Shown: piece by piece, positions 23,911 through 31,481 of the stretch | Layout: each line of letters begins with the position of its first letter | How positions within the stretch are numbered: the stretch's first letter is position 1 | From: Streptomyces kanamyceticus | Lineage (GTDB): Bacteria > Actinomycetota > Actinomycetes > Streptomycetales > Streptomycetaceae | Direction of reading: 5' to 3' | Length of the DNA stretch: 64,000 nucleotides | Assembly (NCBI RefSeq): GCF_008704495.1 | Contig: NZ_CP023699.1 | Coordinates: 1,364,001-1,428,000, forward strand | Translations under genes and position numbers: made by a program | The notes under the pieces: model-generated | Database searches by the model: none | Told to the model about the DNA's origin: nothing | What the model saw: the letters and a program-made list of their open reading frames with translations, nothing else

Positions 23911-26052
23911 ATGCAGCTACGTCACGTCCGTCGGCTGCTCGCCGCCGAGCCCGCCCTGCGGTTCGCCGCAGGGCCCTCGGCGGCACCGCCGGCCCACCGC
24001 GCCTGGTCCCGTCAACTCCGTTCAGTCATCACCCGGTTGGCCCGCGTCGAGCACGCCACGCTGACCGTCGCGCAGCGCACCGTCTCGGACGAGGGAGAGC
24101 TGCACCGCGAGCACCTCGTCCTCGACTCCCCGCTGCGCGGCACCTTCCACGGCACGCTGCTCGCGCCGCGGGACATCGCGCAGGGGCCCGCCGTCCTCGT
24201 ACTCGGCGGCAAGAACGCCCGGCTCGACCAGCTCACCGGCGACGTACCCCCTGACCACCCCGACCGCAACGTCGCCGAGCAGCTGGCGCGGGCGGGCTTC
24301 GTGACCCTCTCCCTCGACCACGGCATCGGCGGTGGCCTCGACGCGGAGCGCAGGGCGGGAAGGGACGAAGGCACCCTGCTCGCCCACGCGTTCGCGCTGA
24401 CCGGCAGATCGCTGCTCGGCGCGCTCGTCGGCGACGCCCTGGGCGCGCTCGACGTCCTGAGCGCCCATCCGCTCGTCGACCCCGACCGTGTCGGCCTGTT
24501 CGGCCACAGCCTCGGCGCCGCGGTCGCCCTGCACACCTCGCTGCTGACCGACGACCGTCGGCTGCCGCTCTGCGCGGCCAGCCACCTCGGCAGCTACCCG
24601 GCGCTCTACGAAAGGCTGTTGACCGGCCACGAGGGCGCGGTCCTGCCCGGCATCCTGGAGTACGCCGACCTGCCCGACCTCTACGCCGCGCACGCCCCCG
24701 CCGCGCTGCAACTCCAGTACGGCACGGCCGACTCCTTCCTGGAACCCGCCGACGCGCGCGCCGCCGCACGGCGGGTCGAAGAGGCGTACGCGGTCGCCGA
24801 CGCGGACGTGGAAGTGCACGAGATCGCCATGGGCCACGGCACCCACGTCGGCCACGCCGCGGACTTCTTCACCCGCACCCTGGCCAAGCCGCATGACGCG
24901 GGACCGCCCGCCCACCAGGCCGAAGTCCCCGCCCAGCGCATCCACTTCGAGGTGTCGCAGCGGCGCGCCGTGCTCGACCGCGTGGACGCCGCGCTCGCCT
25001 CCGGCATGCTCACCCAGGGCCCACAGGTGGCCCGCTTCGAGGAGCTCTCGCGTGCCTGGACCGGCACGGACACCGCCGCCGTGGCGTCCGGCTCGGCCGC
25101 CCTGGAGATCGCCCTGCGCATCATCGGCGTGAGCGGCCGCACCGTGCTCGTGCCGGTCAACACGTTCTTCGCGACGGCGGCCGCGGCGGTGCGCGCGGGC
25201 GCGGCAGTGCGCTTCGTCGACATCGAGCCGGACGGGCTCGGCCTTGACCCCGACGCGCTGCGCACGGCCCTTGACCTGCACCCCGACACCGCGGCCGTCC
25301 TCCCGGTGCACATCGGCGGCATCGTCTCACCCGCCATCGACGCGGTCCTGCCGCTCTGCGCGGAACGCGGCATCCCGGTGGTCGAGGACGCCGCGCACGC
25401 CTTCGGCTCCACCCTGCGAGGACGCCCGGCCGGGAGTCTCGGCAGGTTCGGCGCCTTCTCCTTCTACCCGACGAAGGTCGCGATCAGCGGCGAGGGCGGA
25501 CTACTCAGCGCGGCCAGCGCCGAGGACCTGGAGCAGGTGCGACGCTGGCGCGACCACGGCAAGTGCGCCCAGGGCTCCACGCTGCACGACCGTCCCGGCA
25601 GCAACTGGCGGCTGAGCGAACTGCACGCCGCCGTCGGCACGGTCGACCTGGAGCGCTTCGCCGTCACGCTGACGGCACGGCGTGAACTCGCCGCGCGCTA
25701 CGACGCGTTGCTCGCCGACGTGCCCGGCATCCGCCCGCACCCCGTGCCCGACGCCGCGGGCAGCAACTACTACAAGTACCTCGCCTATCCCGACCCCGAA
25801 GGCCCCCTGGACCGCGCGCTCCTGAAGAAGCGCCTGCGGGAGCGGCACGGTGTGGCGCTTGCCGGGGAGGTCTACGACCATCTGCTGTGCGACCACCCCT
25901 ACTTCGTGACCGAGGGGCGGTCCTCCGAGCCGGGTCCTTTCACACGGGCCCGCTGGTTCGCCCGCCACCACGTAGCGCTTCCGCTGTACCCGTCGCTCAC
26001 GGAGGCCGAGCAGATCCGGGTGGTCGCCGCGCTCCGCAGCGAGCTGTCGTGA
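23911..26052 (+). CDS. alpha/beta-hydrolase fused to DegT/DnrJ/EryC1 aminotransferase
   Basis: A 713-residue bifunctional protein. Residues about 60-325 are a dienelactone hydrolase-like alpha/beta-hydrolase with nucleophile Ser200 in GHSLG and a late His in MGHGTHVGH. Residues about 340-710 are a DegT/DnrJ/StrS PLP aminotransferase with Lys522 in FSFYPTK, preceded by VVEDAAHAFGS. DegT enzymes aminate keto-sugars, cyclitols or aldehydes. The fusion suggests hydrolysis and transamination act on one pathway intermediate. It starts 7 bp after the radical SAM gene and is coupled by GTGA to the next gene. I know of no well-studied protein with this domain pair. Confidence 0.87.
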   Translation: MQLRHVRRLLAAEPALRFAAGPSAAPPAHRAWSRQLRSVITRLARVEHATLTVAQRTVSDEGELHREHLVLDSPLRGTFHGTLLAPRDIAQGPAVLVLGGKNARLDQLTGDVPPDHPDRNVAEQLARAGFVTLSLDHGIGGGLDAERRAGRDEGTLLAHAFALTGRSLLGALVGDALGALDVLSAHPLVDPDRVGLFGHSLGAAVALHTSLLTDDRRLPLCAASHLGSYPALYERLLTGHEGAVLPGILEYADLPDLYAAHAPAALQLQYGTADSFLEPADARAAARRVEEAYAVADADVEVHEIAMGHGTHVGHAADFFTRTLAKPHDAGPPAHQAEVPAQRIHFEVSQRRAVLDRVDAALASGMLTQGPQVARFEELSRAWTGTDTAAVASGSAALEIALRIIGVSGRTVLVPVNTFFATAAAAVRAGAAVRFVDIEPDGLGLDPDALRTALDLHPDTAAVLPVHIGGIVSPAIDAVLPLCAERGIPVVEDAAHAFGSTLRGRPAGSLGRFGAFSFYPTKVAISGEGGLLSAASAEDLEQVRRWRDHGKCAQGSTLHDRPGSNWRLSELHAAVGTVDLERFAVTLTARRELAARYDALLADVPGIRPHPVPDAAGSNYYKYLAYPDPEGPLDRALLKKRLRERHGVALAGEVYDHLLCDHPYFVTEGRSSEPGPFTRARWFARHHVALPLYPSLTEAEQIRVVAALRSELS

Positions 26053-27215
26053 CGGGCGATCAGGTCCTGGCGTTCCGCAGGGGCGAGTGGCGGACGTCGC
26101 TGGACACCGTGGAACTGCCCGGCTCGACCGGCACCCGGCTCGCGCTGGTCCCGGAGATCGTCGCCCACGCGGACCGACGGTGGTGGGACAGCGCACGCCC
26201 CACCCTGCCCACGCTCACCGGACGCCGCGAACTCCTGCTCACCGCACTGGAGTTGTTCGACCGGGCGACCCTCACCGTGGGCGGCGTCGGCGAGCAGAGC
26301 GCCCAGGACTTCCGCGCGGCGCTCCAGGACAGTGCGGGGCTGCCGGGCCCACTGGTCGACCGGTGGTGCGAGATGCTCCACACGGACGTCCTGAAGAGGG
26401 GGCAAGCCCCCGTGCCCGACGAGCGGTTGACCCTGGTCGCGCTGCCGGGCAACACGTTCACCTGCCTGGTGTCCGTGTGCGACCAGGCCGAGCGCTCGGC
26501 CGGGGTGTGGGTGCGCCCGAGCCGACGTGAGCCGCTGTCCGCCGCCCGGCTCGTCGCCGCCCTGCTCGCGGCGGGCTGGCCCGCGTCCCGCATCGGCCTG
26601 TACCCGGCCGAACAACGCGCCCTGCACGGGCTGTTGCGGCTCACCGACCGGCACGTCGTCTACGGCGGCGCCGGGCTCGCCGCCGCGCTCCGCGACTCCC
26701 CCTCGCTCACCCTGCACGGACCGGGCAGGGGCTGCGCCCTCGTACCGTCCGACCTGTCGACCGCCGACGCCGTGGAGTGGCTGCTGCCGCTGGTCGCGGC
26801 GGACTCGGGGCGGTTCTGCAGCAACGTACGCACTGTCGTCTGCGCACACCCCGAAGCGGCACGGTCCCTGGCGATCGCGCTGGCCGCCGCCCTCGACGCG
26901 CTCCGCCCGGACGGGACATGGCCGCTGGCCGCCTTCCGGGAGCCGGGCGCCGCCCGGAGCGCCGCACGTTCCGTGAGCGACCGGCTGCGCCCCGCGGACC
27001 GCCTCCTCACCCGGCGCGCCGCGACCGATTCCCTGGCACCGCCCCAACTCGTCCTGCTCGACGGCCACTTCGCCACGCCCGATCCGCACCCGCTGATCGG
27101 CCACGAGGTGCCCTTCCCCTTCGCCGCCGTCCTCAGCGCGGAACCCGCCGCGACAGCGGCCATCACCGCCGATTCCCTTTTCGTGTACCGACCCGCGAAG
27201 CGAGGTCCCGCATGA
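26049..27215 (+). CDS. LuxC-like acyl-CoA reductase / aldehyde dehydrogenase-superfamily protein
   Basis: A 388-residue ALDH-superfamily protein. The probable catalytic cysteine is Cys257 in SGRFCSNVRTVVC, which fits the family pattern G-x-x-C-x4-R-x2-V. Upstream, LVALPGNTFTCLVSV corresponds to the cofactor-binding region. It is shorter than LuxC (about 480) and quite divergent. The next gene is LuxE-like, and LuxC/LuxE pairs reduce an activated acyl group to an aldehyde with NADPH, so the same role is proposed here. The GTG at 26049 overlaps the previous stop (GTGA). Family placement is moderately sure, the substrate unknown. Confidence 0.7.
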   Translation: MTGDQVLAFRRGEWRTSLDTVELPGSTGTRLALVPEIVAHADRRWWDSARPTLPTLTGRRELLLTALELFDRATLTVGGVGEQSAQDFRAALQDSAGLPGPLVDRWCEMLHTDVLKRGQAPVPDERLTLVALPGNTFTCLVSVCDQAERSAGVWVRPSRREPLSAARLVAALLAAGWPASRIGLYPAEQRALHGLLRLTDRHVVYGGAGLAAALRDSPSLTLHGPGRGCALVPSDLSTADAVEWLLPLVAADSGRFCSNVRTVVCAHPEAARSLAIALAAALDALRPDGTWPLAAFREPGAARSAARSVSDRLRPADRLLTRRAATDSLAPPQLVLLDGHFATPDPHPLIGHEVPFPFAAVLSAEPAATAAITADSLFVYRPAKRGPA

Positions 27216-28330
27216 CGACGACGTTCGGCACTCTGCACGACACACTGCGCCAACGGGTGCCCGAGCTCGCCGTGGACCTCGACGCGTGGACGCGCCGCAT
27301 GATGCGCTGGCACTTCGACCCGGCCACCGGCAGCCCCTTCTGGGTGGCGCGCAGGGCGAAGCTCCGCTTCGACCCCGTCGAGGACGTCAACGGCTTCGCC
27401 GCGCTCGACCTGTTCGGCCTCTTCGACAAGGCGGAGCTGCGCACGGCGAGCGCCCGCGACCTGCGCCCGCGCGGCTACCAGGACCGCCCCTTCCGGGTCT
27501 TCGAGACCGGCGGCACCACCGGGACGCCCTGCCGGATCGTCAACGTCACCCGCCTCGCGTACGACGTGGAGATCTACCGCACGGTCCTGGAGGCGCGCGG
27601 CGTGGCGGGCGGCGACGTGCTCGCGATGACGCCGAGCGGCCCGCACGCGTACGGGCACTTCGTGGAGGGGCTCGCCGACAGCTGGCGCGGCGCCGTGCAC
27701 GCCATCGACTTCGACCCGCGCTGGGTGAAGGCCGCGCTGCGCGCGGGCGGCGAGGCCGACGCGTACACCGCGCACCTGATCGACCAGACCCTCGCGCTGC
27801 TCGCCGCCGAGCGGCCCTCGCTGCTCTTCACGACCTCGCGCCTGCTCCTGGAACTCGCCATGCGACTGCCACGCCCCCTGCACACGTACGGCATCCGTGC
27901 CGTGTGCACCGGCGGCACCTCGTGCTCCGCCGCGGAGGCGGAGTTCCTGCGCGAGGAGCACCTGGTGGGCGTGGAGTGGATCGACACGTACGGCAACACG
28001 CTGGTCGGCCATGCCCTGCAGGCCGACGCGGTGCCCGGCGCGCCCGAACTGCCGGGCGGCACCGGACACTCCTATCACTTGCCGCCGCCCTTCGCGGTCC
28101 TCAAGGTGGTCGACCCCGTGGACCCGTGGCGCGAAGTGGCCGTCGGGGAGCGGGGCCGTGTACGGGCCACCACGCTGCTCGAAGACCTCTTCCTGCCCAA
28201 TCTCCTCGAGCGGGACAGCGCGATCAGGACGGGCCCGCATCCGTGGTTCCCCTGGGACGGAGTGGCCGCGGTGCGGCCCTTCCAGGAGGACGCGGCGGGC
28301 GCGCAGGAGGCGGTGGAAGGCGTCTATTGA
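27212..28330 (+). CDS. LuxE/phenylacetate-CoA ligase-like acyl-activating enzyme
   Basis: A 372-residue adenylate-forming protein. The phosphate-binding loop ETGGTTGTPCRIV lies at residues 98-110, and later the ANL-type segments VCTGGTSCSAAEAEFL and WIDTYGNTLVG correspond to the nucleotide- and acyl-binding core. Length is close to LuxE acyl-protein synthetase (about 370) and shorter than phenylacetate-CoA ligase (about 430). It probably forms an acyl-adenylate and hands the acyl group to its neighbour. The ATG at 27212 overlaps the stop of the LuxC-like gene as ATGA, so the two proteins are made together. Confidence 0.75.
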   Translation: MTTTFGTLHDTLRQRVPELAVDLDAWTRRMMRWHFDPATGSPFWVARRAKLRFDPVEDVNGFAALDLFGLFDKAELRTASARDLRPRGYQDRPFRVFETGGTTGTPCRIVNVTRLAYDVEIYRTVLEARGVAGGDVLAMTPSGPHAYGHFVEGLADSWRGAVHAIDFDPRWVKAALRAGGEADAYTAHLIDQTLALLAAERPSLLFTTSRLLLELAMRLPRPLHTYGIRAVCTGGTSCSAAEAEFLREEHLVGVEWIDTYGNTLVGHALQADAVPGAPELPGGTGHSYHLPPPFAVLKVVDPVDPWREVAVGERGRVRATTLLEDLFLPNLLERDSAIRTGPHPWFPWDGVAAVRPFQEDAAGAQEAVEGVY

Positions 28331-28363
28331 CGCGCCGGGTTCCCCAGCTTCGAAGGATTCATC

Positions 28364-29224
28364 GTGGACTTGTCGTCGAACGGCGTACCCATACCCTTCA
28401 CTCCGGAGCTCTTCGGGCCGCTGCGTTCCAGTGCGGACCTGCTGCCCCCGAGGGACCCGCTCGCGCTGCGCGAGCGGCTGCACGCCGACGGGTATCTGTT
28501 TCTGCCCGGGCTCTTGGACCGCGCGGAGGTGCTCGCGCTGCGCGGCCGGTACTTCTCCCTCTTCCCACCGGGCTTCCTGGCGCCGGGCACGGCCCCCGAG
28601 GAAGGGGTGTATTCCGGCCGTACCCCGAAGGACGTCCCGGAGTACGGGGTGGCGGGCCATCCCGCGTACGAATTCGTGCGCTCGGCGCCCTTCGACCGGT
28701 TCGTCGGCAACCCCGTGCTCGGCGAACTCGCCGCCCACCTGCTGGACTTCAAGGCCGAGATGCTGCCGCGGCGCATCCTGCGCCACTTCCACCGCGGCAC
28801 CCGGCGCGCATCGCGCGCCCATGTCGACCTCGACTACATGGACGAGGGCTCGCCCAGGGTCGTCACGATGTGGACCCCGGTCGGCGACTGCCCGCCGCCC
28901 ACCGGGGGCCTCGTCTACCTGGAGGGCTCCCACCGGCTCCCGCCCGAGGAGTACGAGCCGCTGCGCGACACCACGGACCGCCCGGCCGACCGCCGCCAGA
29001 TCTGTCACGACCTGGAGCTGACCGCGCGCACGCTCGGCCGCCGCTGGCTGTACGCCGACTTCGCGGCGGGCGATGTGATGGTGCACCTGCCGCGCGTCAT
29101 CCACGCGTCCCTGGACACCACGACGGACGCGATGCGGCTCTCCGTCGACACCCGGTTCGTACGCTCCGACGACACTCCCGACCCGCGCTGGCTCAAGCCG
29201 TGGTCGGCGGACGACGGAGCCTGA
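28364..29224 (+). CDS. phytanoyl-CoA dioxygenase (PhyH)-family Fe(II)/2-oxoglutarate oxygenase
   Basis: A 286-residue non-haem iron oxygenase. The iron facial triad is visible as His153-x-Asp155 (AHVDLD) and His247 (RVIHASLD), with the 2-oxoglutarate arginine Arg258 in MRLSVDTRF. Such enzymes hydroxylate, desaturate or halogenate unactivated carbons; the Asp ligand argues against a halogenase, which would have Gly or Ala there. The GTG at 28364 has GAAGGA six bases upstream. It is the last plus-strand gene of cluster B, 33 bp after the activating enzyme, and only 23 bp separate it from the convergent Gfo/Idh gene. Confidence 0.85.
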   Translation: MDLSSNGVPIPFTPELFGPLRSSADLLPPRDPLALRERLHADGYLFLPGLLDRAEVLALRGRYFSLFPPGFLAPGTAPEEGVYSGRTPKDVPEYGVAGHPAYEFVRSAPFDRFVGNPVLGELAAHLLDFKAEMLPRRILRHFHRGTRRASRAHVDLDYMDEGSPRVVTMWTPVGDCPPPTGGLVYLEGSHRLPPEEYEPLRDTTDRPADRRQICHDLELTARTLGRRWLYADFAAGDVMVHLPRVIHASLDTTTDAMRLSVDTRFVRSDDTPDPRWLKPWSADDGA

Positions 29225-29247
29225 ACACGGCTTATTTCGCAGGCAGT

Positions 29248-30201
29248 TCAGTCATTCCATGGCCGTACGGGACGCCCGTCGGCGGCGGCCGAGCGCCCGG
29301 CGGCCACGATCACGTCGTCGACCAGGCGCGCCTCGGCCACCGGGCACACCGGCGCCCCGCCCGACGCGGCGGCCCGCACGAAGTCGGCGAGCAGCGGCTG
29401 GTGCGGGTTGGCCGCGGGCGGCAGCACCAGGGACGCCGCGCCAAGCCCTTCGACACGCCCCGAGTCGAGCGGGTCGAGCGTCACGGTGCGGCCCGCGCCG
29501 CTGAGTTGGAAGCGGTCCACCGGTGGTTCGTCGGACCACTCCGCCAGGAGGTGCGCGACCAGGCCCGAGCGCCAGCGGAGGCCGAGCTCGGCCCGCCGCT
29601 CCGCGCCGTCGGGGAAGCGGCGCCCGAGTGCCGCCGCCACCTCGCAGGGCCGCCCGAAGAGGTGGAGCAGCAGATCGATCCGGTGGCTTCCCGCGTCCGC
29701 GAGGACTCCACCGCCTGAGACGGCCGGGTCGGTGCGCCAGCGCATCGGGTCGTCGGGCCCCGGCGCGAACGCGCACCGGAAGCGGACCTCCACCCGCTCG
29801 GGCGTCCAGTCGCGCAGTTCCTCGCGCAGCCGTCGCACGGCGGGCGCGAGCCTGCGGTAGTACGCGACTCCGGCGCAGCGCCCTGCCGCGTCCAGCGCGG
29901 CACCCGCGTCGAGCGCCCCGGCGAGCGGCTTCTCCACGAGGACGGGGAGACAGGCGGCCAACGCGGCGCGGGCGAGCGGGACATGGCGTACGACGGGGGT
30001 GGCCACGTACACGGCGTCCACGCCGCGCAGCAGGACCTCCTGGCCGCTGCCGGAGGCCCCGACGGCGTACCGCTCGGCGACCTGTGCCGCGCGCCGCGCG
30101 TCGCGGCCCCACAGCGCCACGGGTTCCTCGCCCAGAGCGCGCAACGCGGGCAGGACGCGGCGGGTCACGATGTCGCCGTATCCGGCGATGCCCCATCTCA
30201 C
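29248..30201 (-). CDS. Gfo/Idh/MocA-family oxidoreductase
   Basis: A 317-residue NAD(P)-dependent dehydrogenase. It has an N-terminal Rossmann motif (GIAGYGDIVTRRVLPAL), the catalytic-lysine EKP motif (Glu90-Lys91-Pro92), and the C-terminal barrel signature GGGVLADAGSHRIDLLLHLFG. Family members oxidise or reduce hydroxyls of sugars, inositols and related cyclitols. The GTG at 30201 begins RWGIAGYG directly. It is 13 bp downstream of the zinc-type dehydrogenase and forms a two-gene operon convergent with the rest of cluster B. With the DegT aminotransferase it hints at an amino-cyclitol or amino-sugar step, which is inference. Confidence 0.85.
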   Translation of the reverse strand: MRWGIAGYGDIVTRRVLPALRALGEEPVALWGRDARRAAQVAERYAVGASGSGQEVLLRGVDAVYVATPVVRHVPLARAALAACLPVLVEKPLAGALDAGAALDAAGRCAGVAYYRRLAPAVRRLREELRDWTPERVEVRFRCAFAPGPDDPMRWRTDPAVSGGGVLADAGSHRIDLLLHLFGRPCEVAAALGRRFPDGAERRAELGLRWRSGLVAHLLAEWSDEPPVDRFQLSGAGRTVTLDPLDSGRVEGLGAASLVLPPAANPHQPLLADFVRAAASGGAPVCPVAEARLVDDVIVAAGRSAAADGRPVRPWND

Positions 30202-30214
30202 GCGGGCGGCGTGC

Positions 30215-31216
30215 TCACGGGACGATCGCCACCTTCAGCGTCTCGGGCGGCGGTCCCTGGTACGGCGCCGGCTCGGCGTCGGGGTACAGCGCGCGGCTCG
30301 CGGAGAGCTGTTCCATGGCCTTCGGCAGGTCGTCCAGGGGGTAGGTGTGGGTGAGCAGGTCGGGCAGGCGCAGGATCCCGGGGCGGCGGTGGGCGATCCG
30401 CTCGGCGACCGCGAGCGCCTCGGCGCGCGCGGCGTCCAGGGGCTCCGCGGAGCTGTGCACCCGCAGCCCCTTGCGCTCCCAGGTGACCAGATCGAGGGTG
30501 ACGTGGGTGTCGACGTGGTGCGTGCCGAGGAGGACGACGAGGCCGTTCTGGCGGACCAGGCCGACGCAGGCGTTGAGCGTGGTCGGGGTGCCCACGGCGT
30601 CCACGGCGACGTCGAACCTGCCGCCCACTTCGGCGAGTTGCCCGGCGCTGCCGTCCACGCGGTGCACGGCGTCGGCGCCCGCCTCCGTGGAGCGCGCCAG
30701 GCGCCAGTCGTCGAGGTCGACGGCGACGACCTCGGCGGCGCCGCGCAGCACCGCGATCCGCAGGGCCATCTGCCCGACGGGCCCCTGCCCGACGATCACG
30801 ACGCGGTCGCCGAGCCGGATGCCGCGCGTGGCGTGCACGGCCAGCGGCAGGAGCTGCAGGATGGCGCCCTGCTCGAAGGGCACGGAGTCGGGCAGGGCGC
30901 CCACGGATATCTCGCGGGCCAGGGCGTATTCGGCGTATCCGGTGGTGAGCGGTGTGCGCACGAAGACACGCTGCCCGGGGGCCACCCGGCGGACGCCTTC
31001 GCCGATCGCCTCGACCTCTCCGGCGATCTCGTGGCCGAAACACCCCGTGGCGGCGTGCTCGCGCAGTCCGTAGTAGTGGAAGTAGGCCAGATCGCTGCGG
31101 TTGCAGACGGTGCAGGCCCGCACCCTGACGAGCACTTCGAGCGGTCCCGGTGTCGGCACGGGGGCGTCGGCGACCGGTCTGATGTCACGCCGCCCGACCA
31201 GTTCGTACCTGCGCAT
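30215..31216 (-). CDS. zinc-type alcohol dehydrogenase (MDR family)
   Basis: A 333-residue medium-chain dehydrogenase/reductase. It retains catalytic-zinc features (CTVCNRSDL and GCFGHEIAGEV) and the Rossmann motif VVIVGQGPVGQMALRIAV. The structural-zinc loop with four cysteines is missing (GQRVFVRTPLTTGYAEY instead), a known subgroup feature. It oxidises or reduces a secondary alcohol. The ATG at 31216 has GGGGAGAGG upstream; a longer frame above it crosses a direct repeat and is rejected. It is first of the minus-strand pair with the Gfo/Idh gene. Confidence 0.85.
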   Translation of the reverse strand: MRRYELVGRRDIRPVADAPVPTPGPLEVLVRVRACTVCNRSDLAYFHYYGLREHAATGCFGHEIAGEVEAIGEGVRRVAPGQRVFVRTPLTTGYAEYALAREISVGALPDSVPFEQGAILQLLPLAVHATRGIRLGDRVVIVGQGPVGQMALRIAVLRGAAEVVAVDLDDWRLARSTEAGADAVHRVDGSAGQLAEVGGRFDVAVDAVGTPTTLNACVGLVRQNGLVVLLGTHHVDTHVTLDLVTWERKGLRVHSSAEPLDAARAEALAVAERIAHRRPGILRLPDLLTHTYPLDDLPKAMEQLSASRALYPDAEPAPYQGPPPETLKVAIVP

Positions 31217-31231
31217 GACCCTCTCCCCTCG

Positions 31232-31272
31232 GTGGCGGTGGATCCGTATGTCAGTGGCGGTGGATCCGTATG
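31232..31272. repeat. direct repeat in the MDR gene leader
   Basis: Two exact 19-bp copies of GTGGCGGTGGATCCGTATG at 31232-31250 and 31254-31272, one 22-bp period (two helical turns) apart, upstream of the dehydrogenase ATG at 31216. It may be a duplicated operator or a simple tandem duplication. Confidence 0.6.
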
Positions 31273-31340
31273 CGTCCCAAGGATTCCCCAAGTCTCCCCA
31301 GATGATGTTGAATTCGCCCGTCTCGACCGGTTCGGGCTTC

Positions 31341-31370
31341 TTGACAGCCGTGTTTGGCGCGAGTCAATAT
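31341..31370 (+). promoter_or_regulatory. promoter of the GH3 hexosaminidase gene
   Basis: TTGACA at 31341-31346, an 18-bp spacer and CAATAT at 31365-31370. The predicted start near 31377 lies at the left edge of the DasR-like palindrome. Confidence 0.5.
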
Positions 31371-31377
31371 CCACTAT

Positions 31378-31399
31378 CTGATTGGCCTGGACCAATCAG
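31378..31399. promoter_or_regulatory. DasR-like operator (dre) upstream of the GH3 hexosaminidase gene
   Basis: A perfect inverted repeat CTGATTGG-CCTGGA-CCAATCAG. Its core TGGCCTGGACCA matches the DasR consensus TGGTCTAGACCA at 10 of 12 positions. It lies over the predicted start of a gene for N-acetylglucosamine release, the expected type of target. Confidence 0.65.
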
Positions 31400-31481
31400 C
31401 AGGCGTCACAGGAACCACGCGGCAACACGCAACAAGAAGACGAAACCACGCACCACCACCCGCATCCTCGGAGGTCGCGCC

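Larger units (their letters stand above)
22698..31216. other. Cluster B: radical SAM / LuxC-LuxE-like / DegT / PhyH pathway
   Basis: Five tightly packed plus-strand genes (22698-29224), two of whose junctions overlap (GTGA, ATGA), converge on a two-gene minus-strand unit (Gfo/Idh, MDR) with 23 bp between. The bounds are inferred: a strong promoter on the left and the unrelated GH3 gene on the right. Confidence 0.6.
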
